Assembly (NCBI RefSeq): GCF_000218685.1 | Contig: NW_006763299.1 | Coordinates: forward strand, 554,061 to 618,060 | DNA: 64,000 nt | DNA from: Serpula lacrymans var. lacrymans S7.9 | Lineage: Eukaryota > Basidiomycota > Agaricomycetes > Boletales > Serpulaceae | Direction of reading: 5' to 3' | In this document: positions 1 to 11,914 of the stretch, piece after piece | How the letters are laid out: each line of letters begins with the position of its first letter | Numbering within the stretch: the first letter of the stretch is position 1 | Position numbers and translations under genes: made by a program | Notes under the pieces: generated by a model | Database searches by the model: none | Seen by the model: the letters and a program-made list of their open reading frames with translations, nothing else | What the model was told of the DNA's origin: nothing

Positions 1-298
1 GAGTGAAGACATCATCAGCATATGGAACAGAGTTGACGGCGATCACAAAGTACGAGAGAAGATCCGGTATGTGCCAGTGCCCTACCAAACACCAACTCTG
101 TGCTGATGCTTCACTAGCGACACCATACGGACCGTCCTTAATCTTCCTCCCTCGACCATAATGGAGTACAAGTCTAACAACGGTACGTTTAGGTGCAGAA
201 AGGGGCTTATACGACCAAACTTATTTCGGCGTGTAGACTCTATGCAAGACAAATCCAGTTTTCGTAATTCGGCGATCGACAGAACGCCCTTGTCGTAA
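1..298 (+). CDS. eIF4E-family cap-binding protein, 3' end only (4EHP/eIF4E2 type)
   Basis: This is the C-terminal part of an mRNA 5'-cap-binding translation factor; the gene begins upstream of the window. Three exons can be read: 1-66, 118-182 and 237-298 (stop TAA 296-298), with introns of 51 and 54 nt. The translation contains EDIISIWNR, then RDTIRTVLNLPPSTIMEYKS, then NNDSMQDKSSFRN. EDIISIWN and the NLPP-TIMEYK block are hallmarks of eIF4E, and resemble class-2 (4EHP/eIF4E2) members more than canonical eIF4E. 4EHP proteins usually bind the cap without eIF4G and repress translation; that role is inferred. The cap-binding tryptophans lie outside the window. Confidence 0.85.
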
Positions 299-690
299 CA
301 GATTTGTTTGTTGGACTCCGTATACGATATGTGTTATTGTTTGGTACGATACCACTGTCTGGCGAAGTGCTGGTGTAAATTGTATCGTGCGAGCTGGGCT
401 GGCTGTAATGTCCTTACTAGTATGATTCAGATGCATAGTGAAATTGTAGCAGTTCGTAAAGATATGTGAAAGGGGATGACCCCAAAGCAACGGTTTCCTT
501 GGTGGCCGAGGTCCCGTATATACCTATCTCAGCACTCACGCCGTCTTTGAGCTGTCCGCCACTAAAGCGCATCCTTACAAAGTTATTACACCGCGTTCGA
601 TACGCGTCCCATTGCAAGGCGTCCTCACTGCAGAATATCGCCTTCTAGCTTATAGATTTGTATCCCATTCCCCGCCCTCAGTATCTATCC
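299..690. promoter_or_regulatory. Intergenic: eIF4E 3' region and promoter of the coiled-coil gene
   Basis: No convincing coding exon is seen on either strand. The short ORFs here have no recognisable domains. The stretch must hold the eIF4E-like 3' UTR and the promoter of the gene starting at 691; no clear TATA box stands out. Confidence 0.4.
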
Positions 691-2034
691 ATGACAGCTT
701 ACCCCACCGCTGACGATGTCTTCGGATCCAGTTCTCACTTCCTGTCTCCATCTCATATCTCACCTATGAAATCGTCTTCGCGACAGGCTTTACACGCTCA
801 CAGATCTACAGCTTCCTTGCGTGGTTCTTCTCATGCCATGGAAGATGTCGGTGCAAACGGACGGCATCACTCTCTAGCCCATGAACTGGCGGTGGCCCTT
901 ATGCCTGAACCTAGCGCAGGGTCAAAGCTTTTGGCTGAAGAATTCGGCATTGAGTACGACGAAGGCGCAGAGGGCATCGACGAGGACGACCAGAATGTTC
1001 CACGGGCACCATCATTTGCAGATGAAGCAGCTGCCCAATCCGCCAATGACTCTATCCAGAATGACTCGCCCTTGTCTATCCTCACACCCCCAGCCTATGA
1101 CCAGAGTCCTTTCAGCTCTCCATCGGCCCATCGGCCCTCCAAACCTAGTGAACAGGATGCGATGGAGGTTCTTGCACAAAATCTTTCTTCTACAGACAAA
1201 TTTCTATCACATTTACGTCGGCTGGACTTAGACACTGGATCGTTAACGAGCCAGCCAGCCCTAGAGACGTTAGCATCAGATATCATTCGACGGATAAACG
1301 AGACAACGCGAGATAGAGAGGGACAAGTACGCGAACTGCTAGAGTACGAGCGAGAGTTTAGGAAAATTGCCGGAGAGGTCGGAGGGAATGACGTTCTCGG
1401 TCAGCTGGACGAATTGACAGATTTGGGTGACCTCTTAGACCAGAAAACCGCTGAAATGTCTCAACCAGAAACGCGAACTTTAGATCCTGTTGTCGAGGAG
1501 CCTCCACCTTCAGCTATAACAGCTATAAGCTACGGAGAATGGGAGGTCGATCCCGACTTACGTGGTCTTGAAGAAGAAGAGGAAGATGCGTATACCAATA
1601 TTATGTCCCCAATCAAGGATTCATTTTCATTCCCCCCTCCTCCTGTTATCGGGATTCCTACGCCTGCAAATACCATACCTCAACTTGCCGACCTACGCAC
1701 CTTCACCACCTCTTTGGTTTCTTCATTGACGGTTATCTCAGAACATGCACAGGTCAATGGAGCTGCTACCACTGAAGCCGGTCGTAAAATCCGTGCTCTG
1801 AAGAATAAACTTGGAGGGTGGCGAACTGATCAGGATAATGCAGAAAGAAGTAGAGTAAAGATCGAGAGATGGGAGGCTGGAATCGCAGATAAAGACGTAC
1901 AAGATGGAACTCCTTCACGGTCCCGTCCATCAAAAAGGGAAGATGGTAGAAAGCTGGTTGATATGCATTTACGTGCTTTTGAGACGGCTCTGAAAGAAGC
2001 TGGTCTTAAAACTCAAGCTATAATGGCGAAATAG
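691..2034 (+). CDS. Unrecognised coiled-coil protein, single exon
   Basis: An uninterrupted frame of 447 codons. The frame is open further upstream, but the first in-frame ATG is at 691 (MTAYPTADD). I do not recognise the family. The N-terminal third is Ser-rich and disordered, followed by an acidic patch (EYDEGAEGIDEDD). The middle (about residues 165-270) and the C-terminal 100 residues are charged and helical, as in REGQVRELLEYEREF and AGRKIRALKNKLGG, which suggests coiled coils. No transmembrane segment or signal peptide is visible. It converges with MMS19 on the opposite strand. Lack of introns is unusual in this intron-dense window. A cytoskeletal or spindle-pole role would fit the composition but is speculation. 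Confidence 0.7.
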   Translation: MTAYPTADDVFGSSSHFLSPSHISPMKSSSRQALHAHRSTASLRGSSHAMEDVGANGRHHSLAHELAVALMPEPSAGSKLLAEEFGIEYDEGAEGIDEDDQNVPRAPSFADEAAAQSANDSIQNDSPLSILTPPAYDQSPFSSPSAHRPSKPSEQDAMEVLAQNLSSTDKFLSHLRRLDLDTGSLTSQPALETLASDIIRRINETTRDREGQVRELLEYEREFRKIAGEVGGNDVLGQLDELTDLGDLLDQKTAEMSQPETRTLDPVVEEPPPSAITAISYGEWEVDPDLRGLEEEEEDAYTNIMSPIKDSFSFPPPPVIGIPTPANTIPQLADLRTFTTSLVSSLTVISEHAQVNGAATTEAGRKIRALKNKLGGWRTDQDNAERSRVKIERWEAGIADKDVQDGTPSRSRPSKREDGRKLVDMHLRAFETALKEAGLKTQAIMAK

Positions 2035-2382
2035 CCATGGTTGCATCTATCATATGATCTCTCGCTCCTGTCTTGAGTCTGGATTTCGAGTGCATCTTAT
2101 TACCTGTGGACCGTTGCATCTCCCTTCCTTTTTTTATACCATGTAGTTGTTTCAAACATATCTAATTACACATTTTATCTTCCTACGGTCACATTGTAAT
2201 ACCATGTAAGAAGGCGTGCTGCCATGTGAGATCATGCAGCACTGTGTCCTATACTTCTCTAGATTCTCTAGATGCAAATGTCAATCTCAACCACACGTCT
2301 CTATCAGCCCTCGTTCAACCGTTATATTTGAACCTAGAATCGAGGTCAGCTAATCCTGTACATTTGATCCATGCATAGCTCC
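2035..2382. other. Convergent 3' intergenic region
   Basis: This lies between the stop of the coiled-coil gene (+) and the stop of MMS19 (-). It is AT-rich and has no coding signal; it should hold the two 3' UTRs. Nothing else is seen. Confidence 0.5.
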
Positions 2383-5300
2383 TTACCAGCTAGTTCTGCA
2401 AGAAACGGAAACGAGAGTGAGCGTGGTCTCAACCTTGAGATGACACTGACGTACCTTGCATCTACCGCTTCTTTTCGAACTGATCGTTTAGGATCATCGA
2501 GCACCTTTGCCAGTTCCTTAAGGACAGTTGGCTTGTATGGGTGCAATATGTCATAGCGCACAACCTCCGGCAAACGACCCAGGTAGCGCAGTGCGGCAAC
2601 TCGGACCTTCTGTTCAAGAAAGATGGTCAAAATCATTGCTCCACGTTAACTAGGGCGCGGCTCACAAAGTCTGGCATCTGGTCTCGCATACAATTCTTTA
2701 GCACTGTCGAGACTATAGTTGACGCATATTCAGACACGGCTTCTACGTCCTTGGAAGTCCCTTCCAGGACCGCATCAAGGCAATTAATTACGTTGGACCG
2801 AACGTCAGGATCCGGTAGATCAAGGCAGCGAATAAGCAAAGGCATGAGCTGCAATTTCGTCAGATTATAAAGCAGGTATAGAGCAAAGGACTCACGGAAG
2901 ATAATTCACCGATATACACTTCTTTCGGCACGGATTTGAGCAGGTATGTGATAGCCACTAAACTCGCGACCTGACTTGGGGAAGCTAGAAATCGAATAAG
3001 CATTTGACGACTGGAGAGGGATATATGATCACCTTCCGATGCCTTGGCACTTTCAATAAGCCGGGGAAGGATGCGGACGAAAAATTTCTGGGCATACAAT
3101 ATCTGAATTGAACAGTAAATATACGAGCCAATTCAGAATTCTAGGGACCTCACCCTAACGACACAATGATTCCGCTTGGACAACAGCTGGTCACCGCCGC
3201 AGAGCTCTCCTATAGCCCTACCAGCATCCCAGTTGATAGCCTCGTCCACAAATAATGAAAACAGACAATCGATAAAATTGTCGACGCGCGGATGATTTCG
3301 AATAAGAAGGGCTTTTGATATCTTCACGCAGTGTTAGGGTCGATTACACAAAAAGAAGTTACGGACTAACCCAAGTCCAAGAGATGAGTGTGTGTCGTCG
3401 CAGGTCTGACGGTATTTCGCGATTTTCAATGGCTACCGACCAATGTTGGTTCAACTGGCTATCCAAAAAGGGAGATACGTCTTTGCAAGGTCGTTCAGTA
3501 AAATATATTCGTAATTGTGAGAAAACACCACCTTCTGATCGCTTGTTCACGATAGATGACACAATATGCCATGCAGCTTCTTTCTGCAATAAAGTGCTCG
3601 ACGAAATATTCCACGCGATCAACTTGTCTAAAAATGCGCTGAGATCTGGGACTGGGATGGGAACCTAAACGTAATTGTATGGTAAAGACCATCAGCGCCA
3701 ATGAGTTTATCTCTGCACATCAAATCTTACTTCTTTTCGTAAAGGGGTGATACCTGCCGACAGCAGGAAGACTGTGTTCCTTTGTAATTCATTCGCTTCT
3801 GGCTACGTTTTTGTGTCAACAAAGCAACTGATAGGTTTGAATCATCACCCACTGAAAATGGCTCGAATTTTGGGACAGCAGGAATGGGTTGGTGACCTTC
3901 TGCGACCGCCTTGACGTCCCCAGTTAGATATGCAGAGAAAACTGCTGAAGCAAAACGCTCCTGTCTCCTTCGAAAACATGTGCCATCAATATAAAACTTG
4001 TAATTACAGAACTGAGAGGACACACTCACTGAGGAGTAAGCGTCTCCACTATTAGGGAGATTACGCGAGCGGCAACCCGTATCACTCGTGGATCCGACAT
4101 GAAAGAAGTCTCAGCGTTCACCAATGCAGCATAGACGAAGAGGTTGTAGATGCGGGGAAGTAAACGGTCAACGTATTTTGCTACATCAGCATGCTGTCCG
4201 TTTACTTTGACCGTTAGTGTGTTAACGATGGCCGTCAAGATCGAGTGAGCGTAAGCTGTGACGGTTTCTTGATCGGCATCCCCTTCCTTCGGAGTCACTT
4301 GAGATGTACAAATCAAATCAAGCTTAGTGGATAGACGGATGACGAGAATTTCAAATAGCTCCTGTTGGGAACACAGTTTGGTGAGTGCAGAGAGCGTTCG
4401 CCAGTTCTTAACCCGTTCAGCATTTGCGGCTCGAGGAGGAGCTTGGTCAGGTAAAGAGCTGAACAAAAGGGGAAGCGTTTGCTCCTTGACGTGATGCGAT
4501 GCTATGGCAGAGATCGTGGAAAGCAAATCTAAAGTATCGTCGCTAAAAATAGTGAACGATAAGCCAGCGTCAAAAGCGAGGAAAAGCTGGGGAAAGACCT
4601 AGTGTCGTCGAACTCATTGGAATCAGATTGTAGAAGATCATTGGCATTAAGCACAACGAATCCAAGCTCTTCGTCAGTGAGCAAATCGAGAAGCACCATG
4701 TTCTTGAGGCCACAGAGAGCAGGTCGACATGATGCTGGTGTTTTCAAAGCCACACTAAGCACCGCGAGCAATCCATCTTTCGAGGACATCAACGGAGTAT
4801 TGATCTCGAAATTTGAAGCAGAAGCTGTCTTCTTGGAGTCTTGAGCTGCGGCTAGAACATCCGATAACAACGCAGTGACAGCAGGCCTATTTGATCGCTC
4901 GTCGGGATTATTGAAAAGGTTCACAAGGTGTGTAAGTGTCCGAGATACAGTATATCGTGAGACGGTCGCTGCATAAGGGCCTTAATCACTTTACTTGCAG
5001 GATAGGTCTGAAAATGACTCACGCGTAGTAACAATGAATGAACAGATAACTTTGATAGCTGGCTTTGCTTGACTTTTTTCCGGCTCTCTCAAAATTCGCA
5101 GACATTCTTCACAGATTTGCTTGGCGAGTCCCTGTATGCTTTCGCTTTCGCCTTCACCGTCTCCATCAACGTCGTTCCCATATATGACTCTGATGACAGC
5201 TTGCAACGCCTCCAATGCTTCCTTCTCGGTCAGCGGATCGGTTGGTTGGAAAATCTGAAACTCCGTTGTCAACAGAAGAAAAGAACGATCTCGCGAGCAA

Positions 5301-6582
5301 GCATACCTCCAGCTTTAGTGAACTCCACATTTTAAGGGCCCAACTACGAGCTACATCTGCACCATATGATGGGAGGCAGTATGACATTGTCTGCATAGTG
5401 TCTCTCTGATTACGTTACCAAGCTTAGTATTGTATTACAATGAACAAGGGAAAAATAATACCTTGGTTGTGGGAGAGCCTGCAGTCAATTTCTCAAGGAA
5501 GAGAGGGATCCCTAGTGGCCCAAACGTACGGGTAGCAGACAAGCACCCGCTACACAAAATAATGGGTCTTTAGCAAACGATAGCCTGCCACATGTTAGTG
5601 TGCTCACCGAAGGGCTCTCCGTAAATCATCCGTACTTATACTATATGGGTCGTTGGGTGGGGGTCGAAATGTGATAGGGAAGTAGCAAAAGGTGATGTTG
5701 AAGAAGTCCTGCTAAATGATTAATAGACTTCGGCCTTTAGCGAAGGATACATACCTCTTCTTGTCCATGTAAGTCGAATTCTGTTAATAACACTCGTGCG
5801 ATGGTAAAAGCTATCAGGAGGTTTCGAGGGTCCTTTTCTCCCTCCGCCAAACCGATATAACCGGAAAAGAACGGTTTTCCCATGTCCTTGAGTGCTAGTC
5901 AACGCATGAATGAACAAAAAGACGGGGCATGCCATAAGACTGAAGAACCTACCATCACGGTGATTGGCAAGGAGCGTGTCCACGACTGAAAATACAAAAA
6001 ACCTGGTAGACTGCACAAGCACATTCATCTTAACATGTGCAAAGATGCTGTAAAACTGCTTAGATATGGATCTTCGAGAGTAGTGAATAGAAAATTACGA
6101 CGAGAGTATGTCGAGCGCATCGGTTGAATTGCAAGCTGGTGATTTGACAAGAAACGAGAGTCCTTTCAGAGCGGGAGTAATCGTTTCCGTATCTTCCAGT
6201 TTACTGCGATAGAATGCCACTAGAACTCGCACTTCCGGACATAATATCAGTAAAGTTATAAGAGTGTGAACCATTTGAGTATGATCGCACCTGCTTGACG
6301 ATTTAGCTTATCGGGAGGATATGTTCCTACCACAGAAGAAAGGAAATTCACGCCTGTATTGAAGTGAGAATGAATTCGGTAAGTTGGATGATGGGTGAAA
6401 ACAACGACTCGGATACCTTTCGTGCGCAGACTATCTTCCTCTGAAGTCAAATACTCTCCGAGAGCTTTTACGATGTCAAGAAGTGCTATTTGTCCGTTAG
6501 ATATACCAGATACGACTTCTTCAACTTCCTGATCTTTCTCCGAGACCATCCATGACCGAATGTGCCGCTCAGCAACTTCCAT
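2383..6582 (-). CDS. MMS19: MMS19 HEAT-repeat protein, cytosolic Fe-S targeting factor
   Basis: MMS19 is the substrate adaptor of the cytosolic iron-sulfur assembly targeting complex and delivers Fe-S clusters to DNA repair and replication proteins such as XPD helicase. The first exon starts at 6582 and reads MEVAERHIRSWM followed by NGQIALLDIVKALGEYLTSE, matching the conserved MMS19 N-terminus (DVVKALGEYLTSEEDxLRxKG). The final large exon has LRYLGRLPEVVRYDILHPYK and LAKVLDDPKRSVRKEAVDAR, matching the diagnostic C-terminus. The last exon is tiny (2383-2395), reached over an intron at 2396-2454, and gives the ending ...DARTSW. HEAT-like helical pairs occupy everything between, spread over at least ten short exons. 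I did not resolve every internal splice site, so internal length (about 1000-1050 residues) is approximate. Confidence 0.9.
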
Positions 6583-7050
6583 CGTTCACTTTAAGTGTCG
6601 GTATGAGGATGTGTAGATCTTGTGAATACAAGCGGACTGACGCGCAGTAACTCCTGGGGATCAAGATTCAAAGATAGCGATATGCTGAAAGCTCCTATCA
6701 GATCCTAAACCTCGACGACCACAGTGAAGTATTGGCGTGAATATCCAAGTCCGATCGCGAGACGATCAAATCATATTGGGATTTAGCGTACATGCCGATA
6801 ACGTTATAATCAGGGCATGTACCCAACTGCGAGTGTGGTATAGTATCCCTTAATTACGACTACAGAAAGTACTCAAGTTGAGTACGTAGTGTTGTACAAT
6901 GTAAACTAATTTTACCCAGCCCAGTAAAACGCAGCTTCACCATCATGGATGTATAAATCAGAGCAGATCTAGGTATCTCTGCCAATGGCGACGGAGTGGT
7001 AATACTCTTTTCCCGGATGCCTCACCTTGAGCGGACATCCACACAATACT
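6583..7050. promoter_or_regulatory. Intergenic: MMS19 promoter side and MAK16 3' side
   Basis: About 470 bases between two minus-strand genes. No coding exon or RNA gene is recognised. It should contain the MMS19 promoter and the MAK16 3' UTR. Confidence 0.4.
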
Positions 7051-8389
7051 CTACCAGTTAGCCAAAGCCGAGCGACGCAGTGGGACGCTCTCGACTTCTT
7101 GCTCGTACTCCACTTCAACCCTCGGTCCTGCTGTGTATAGCGCAGTTGGTGTAAGCGTACCATAGTAAAAATGTGTTATTTTTACTTACCTCGACTCGTC
7201 TTCCCTGCCTTCTTGCGCGGGATCTTAGGTTGTGGTCCTGACCTTCCTTTCCGCTTGCCAAGTGCCACCGGCGATTTTTGCGATTTATCTTCTTCGCTTT
7301 CACCAGACTCTTCTCCACTGGAATCACCTCCTTCGTCGTCCGAACCCCCAGCCTGTGGTACATTTATTAGGGTGTCGGTAGTACAGCGGATCTGGTCACT
7401 TACCGCAGCATCAGAGTCTTCCAGATCGCTAAGACCATCATCGTCTTCTTCACCACTCAAGTCGCTCACGAATTCCCTGTCTCCCCATTCTCCTTCCTCT
7501 TCCAGCTCTTCTTCTTCACCATCCGTTTCATCGTCAACCAAGTCCAAATTGCCATCCTCTTTCTCCAGGTCTCTATCTACCTTCTTCTCACGGTCAAGGA
7601 TTGCCTGCCACACGGTCTCGTTAACATTCAAAGGTGCATCACCGTAGGCTTTTGATTTCAGTCTTTCAATAAGTTCTTTTTCGATAGAACGTTCCAAATG
7701 TGCGGCGGATAACGCCTTCCTCTCTCGAGTTGCCTCTCTACGGTCGATCTTCTTCTTCACACCAACCAGCTTGGGCCTGTATATACGCTAAGCCTCGAGT
7801 ACCAGAAAAGACTAAAGGATGGACGTACTGATGGGTCAACTTCAGACGACGCATTTTGATAAGATACTGTGTTATTTTAGTGACACGCTGTTTACACTTG
7901 TGGATGGTGAAATTGGGCCAATGTATGAGCTCTTTGTCGATCTGATTAAAACAGGGGTTGGTCAGATTGTACAGGACAGTTCGCGACAAGACACCAACTG
8001 ACCTGCTCCAAAGCTTTCGAATACTGATTTGATAGCTTTATTTTCTCCCACATGTGTGCTGGTGAATGGGCACGTTCTATAGTCTTGACAAAGAGGTATA
8101 GAACACCTACATGGAGACTAAGATGAACGTCATGCGAATAGCACACGAGCAGAATTCCACTGACCATCAACTTCTCGTACAGTTGCATATCGCGAGTTTG
8201 CCAAAGGACATGATTGACGGGTACAGAGACCTGTTACATTATATTCGTTTCGACAGAAATTTTGGGTTACAGTTCTGCGAGGATAAACATGAAATTGCAG
8301 AGTACAAAAACGGTACGAAAGACATACTTGACTTTATACGAGCAAAACTGAGTGTTGATCACAGACCATATAACATCGTCGCTCTGCAT
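7051..8389 (-). CDS. MAK16: MAK16, 60S ribosome biogenesis protein
   Basis: MAK16 is an essential nucleolar factor for maturation of the large ribosomal subunit. Exons as read: 8328-8389, 8165-8274, 8003-8106, 7829-7941, 7404-7776, 7352 down to about 7188, and a last exon ending at TAG 7051-7053. The start [20 protein letters not shown] and the block [15 protein letters not shown] are near-identical to the family, as are [38 protein letters not shown] and IKMRRLKL. The Cys-rich N-terminus (CSYK, FCRN, GLC, SCPLA) is typical of the family's metal-binding ribosomal L28e-like domain. A long acidic tail ([19 protein letters not shown]) precedes a basic C-terminus and the conserved [10 protein letters not shown] motif. 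It shares a 196-bp divergent promoter with CAF40. Confidence 0.95.
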
Positions 8390-8585
8390 GGTTGCTCAGG
8401 AGAAGGGGAGCGACGAGCAAGGGGCTTTGGTCGCTGTGGACGACGATGAGTGCGGCGCTCTATCCAAGTATTTTTTGTGACTGACCGGATTGAGGTGCTG
8501 AGGTAATCGCGAGGCTGAGCCAAGCATACGCATTTCCAGCAGGCTCTGCTCGGTAACCGTCCCCGCCGTCTCTGCAGACCAAACC
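8390..8585. promoter_or_regulatory. Divergent promoter MAK16 / CAF40
   Basis: Only 196 bases separate the two start codons, which point away from each other, so both promoters and 5' UTRs must lie here. No TATA box is obvious. Shared control of a ribosome-biogenesis gene and a CCR4-NOT gene is inferred from spacing alone. Confidence 0.6.
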
Positions 8586-9869
8586 ATGGCTGGGCTCATT
8601 TCCCCAAGACCACTTTCCTATCTGCAGCATGCGGGGCAGCTCAATCCATACCAGCGTGCCCTTTCGAGATCCGGTTACTCAGAGACCCCACCCATAGGCT
8701 CCTCCATGCTGGCCCATCCCGTCCCACACCAGTCTGTGGGCCAGTTCATGACTCTGGGAAGTACCATGTCAAACAACTCGGCAGCCCAGGAGGAGAGCAA
8801 GATATACTCTCTGGTAATCGACTTGATGGACCCAGCCGTGCGAGAATCCGCCCTGCTGGAGCTGAGCAAGAAAAGAGAGCAGTATGATGACCTCGCTCTT
8901 ATCCTATGGCATTCCTTCGGTGCGTGGCATGTATCTGTTCCCCGTGGTCTAACTAACACTCTCTTGGTGGGGCAGGAATCATGCCGGCTCTCCTCCAAGA
9001 AATTGTGTCCGTCTATCCCCTCTTGTCCCCCCCAAACCTCACCGCACACGTATCGAATCGTGTGTGCAACGCCCTCGCTCTTCTACAATGTGTTGCTTCT
9101 CACAGCGAAACCCGTCAATTGTTCTTGAACGGTCGGTACATTCACACTCACCTGTTGCTTCATGTACTTATACGTCCACGGAAGCTCACATCCCTCTCTT
9201 TCTCTACCCCTTTTTGAATACAACTTCAAAAACGCGACCTTTTGAATATTTAAGACTCACATCTCTCGGTGTAATCGGCGCACTCGTCAAGGTATGATAT
9301 GTCCCAAGGATACACATTTAGCTTACTAACACGAATTTTTATAAGCAAAATGATAATAACACTGTTATCCACTTCCTCCTTTCTACTGAAATTATACCAC
9401 TGTGCCTTCGCATCATGGAAACCGGATCGGAACTGTCCAAAACTGTAGCTATCTTCATAGTGCAGAAGATCCTCTTGGACGAAACTGGGTTGACATATAT
9501 TTGTCATACCTATGAGCGTTTCTACGCTGTTGGAACCGTCCTCAGCAACATGGTCAATCAACTGGTCGAGACCCAGGCAGTTAGGCTTCTCAAGCATGTC
9601 GTGAGGTGTTATCTGAGATTGAGCGACAACCTCAGGTATGTTATACCACTGCGCTTCGGATAATCCCCGCTAATAACAACGCTTTTAGAGCTAGGGAGGC
9701 ACTGCGTGCCTGCCTTCCGGAGCCTTTGCGAGACCAGACTTTCAGTGCTCTTTTGAAGGTTTGTGTCATTCTCCACCTTGTATGTCAGAGTGCTAACCAT
9801 AAAAATTAGGGAGACATGGTCACCAAAAGGTGCCTCACGACTCTCCTCAACAACTTGAACGAGCAGTAG
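8586..9869 (+). CDS. CAF40: CAF40/CNOT9 (Rcd1), CCR4-NOT complex subunit
   Basis: CNOT9 is an armadillo-repeat subunit of the CCR4-NOT deadenylase complex and docks mRNA-binding repressors. Six exons join in frame: 8586-8919, 8976-9131, 9185-9291, 9346-9635, 9689-9758 and 9810-9869, giving 337 residues, close to the family length plus a variable N-terminus. About 75 low-complexity residues precede [20 protein letters not shown]. Conserved blocks follow: [76 protein letters not shown], and the end [15 protein letters not shown]. All splice phases are consistent. It converges on the YEA4-like gene. Confidence 0.95.
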
Positions 9870-10123
9870 AAAATCACAACCGAAGATACTGCGTATATGT
9901 ATCATTTCCACTGTAATCTGTAATCTTTCCAGGGACAATGATCTTCGTAATGAGATATCAAAAGTAATTTTTTTCTTGTAGAGGATCCCTTCATCTGCGT
10001 ATTCCAAAGACTTATTTGATTAATCAAGAGATGGAGCCTCGTGGTATATGATTGATATATGTAGAATACCATTTTTTGTACTTTAGTTTCACCTTGCAAA
10101 AACAAAACCTATTTTAAAGAAAA

Positions 10124-11535
10124 TCACAGAGCAAAAAGCATTGAGCCAATGAAAACTAGACTTGCTCCCAATACTAGGTCCGCATTCCACCCGTTCTGGA
10201 ACCACCACACGCTGATGCAGAGACTGAGAGCTTTACGCACAGTAAGGATAAGATTGGTCGAGACTGAGGAAACTTGCTGAAAAACAGGAGGGCATAGCGT
10301 TTGAGACGGACGTGACATTGGCAAAATTGGACCAACTCACAGAGGTTAGCTTGTTGACTCCGGAGACACAGAACAGTTGAGAGAATAGATTGATTGTGAG
10401 GACCACGTATGGATACAGCTGGAATGCCGGGACTGTAGAGAGACCACGAAAGCCCTGGATGATGTCTGGGGCAAGCAATGAGTAAAACGGGAGGGATAGA
10501 AAATGCTATATGGTTCATCTCAGCCATCTATGAAGGTCCATTTATTATGTTAGTACTTACTGTGTAAAAAACGCCTTCCTTCCAGCATGGCCCATACTCT
10601 TTGTACGTGCGTTCCTGGAGCAAACCGAGGGTTCCTGTCACGAATAACGAGAACACGAGCATAGAGATCCCAACAAAGTATCTTGCGCTATCATCTTGTG
10701 ACCAGGCCGCTGTAGCAGACGGTTTCGATATTGTCGCAAGGCCAACTCCAAGTGAGACCAGAAGAACCGAGAACTTTCGACACAAATGAATACATAACAG
10801 ACAAATAAAAAAAAGCAGAACTGTATACAGACGACCTGTAATAGAGAATATCGTTTCTTGAGAAATAGATAGCCAAAGAGCATGGAAACCGACAGCCCTG
10901 AGGGTCCGGATGAGTTCACACTGTCTTATACAGTCTTATACAGTGAAGAGTACTGACCTGCCGACCGAAAGACTATCTGCACGGTTAATGGTATATTGAA
11001 CGCGAATACCCAGTTGTTCAATAGTGATCCAGTGGTCGATAATAGAACTTGGATGCCCCAAACACGCAGAGGTACTGTTCGCTTTTTCAGTCGCGGTAGA
11101 TGATCCGGATGGGTCCAATCTAGGAAACCAGGAAGCGCTTGCACGGTGATAAAGAGTGCTTGAGAGAACGTCAATGCAGAACCTATGAGTATATTGTCAA
11201 TTAGCTGTCGAATAGTGGTCAAAAACCGTAACACTGACCAATGCGACGGTTCATTTTAAGGAGATCTTCATAAGCCACGACATTTCTGAGAAGAATATAT
11301 TGATCTAAGTAAGAGCTGATTCTCCTCTCAAAAGTACTACGTACGTGCAGCAACCACCGAAAACCAATGAAAGAGCTAATGAGAAGTCGATGACTGAAAG
11401 AGCAGATTGCCGCTCCGAGTCAGAGCCAGGTCGGGCTTTACCAGCACCTCTCCCATCGCTCTGGACGCTCTCGGTTTCTTGAGGATCATCTTTCCGTCCT
11501 TTTTCGGTGTCGGTTCGACGGCGAAGACGCAACAT
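10124..11535 (-). CDS. YEA4: Nucleotide-sugar transporter, YEA4/SLC35B4 family
   Basis: A multi-pass ER/Golgi membrane carrier, probably for UDP-N-acetylglucosamine used in chitin and glycan synthesis. It starts at 11535 (MLRLRRRTDTEK), has a charged leader, then TM1 (SLALSLVFGGCCTNVVAYED after splicing from AC|GTACGT to CTCAG|A). Later blocks are SALTFSQALFITVQALPGFL, NNWVFAFNIPLTVQIVFRS, GYLFLKKRYS, LLVSLGVGLATI, and the C-terminal TNLILTVRKALSLCISVWWF plus LVFIGSMLFAL. The LTVRKALSL and FxxPLxxQIVFRSxG motifs are characteristic of SLC35B4-type transporters. At least six exons are needed. Substrate is inferred from family and could include UDP-xylose. Confidence 0.85.
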
Positions 11536-11914
11536 AACTTGGACGTGGGGGAACTTGGAGGACGCTTAACTCCCTGGTGGTAGTTACAGCGTTGAAATTA
11601 TTGCGGCTGCACTCACTCAGAAGAAGCACAATTACGGACCCTCCTTTGTGGGACCAAGATCAAAATAAACCAAAGGTTCTGGTTAGAACAAGTGACCATG
11701 AATTGCCATAAGGACCAAGGATCATACAAGTGACAGAATGACAGTCGTGTACCCAGAATAGCCTAGTTTGTAGATGCATAACACGAGTGCCACAATCACA
11801 ACAGAAATCTTATTACTCGAGGCACTATGCCTACCTGCACCTCAGCTACAACTATTTAGTTTATAGTAATAGGCGGAATATCCTCCTAGCCCAAGCAAAT
11901 CTCGTGGTAAACTC
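11536..11914. promoter_or_regulatory. Intergenic: YEA4 promoter and NUP53 3' side
   Basis: About 380 bases without a recognisable exon. Both flanking genes are on the minus strand, so this holds the YEA4 promoter and the NUP53 3' UTR. Confidence 0.4.

Noticed and set aside
7171..7647. Ser-rich plus-strand frame of 158 codons
   Set aside because: Antisense to the acidic Asp/Glu region of MAK16, which produces Ser-rich shadows.
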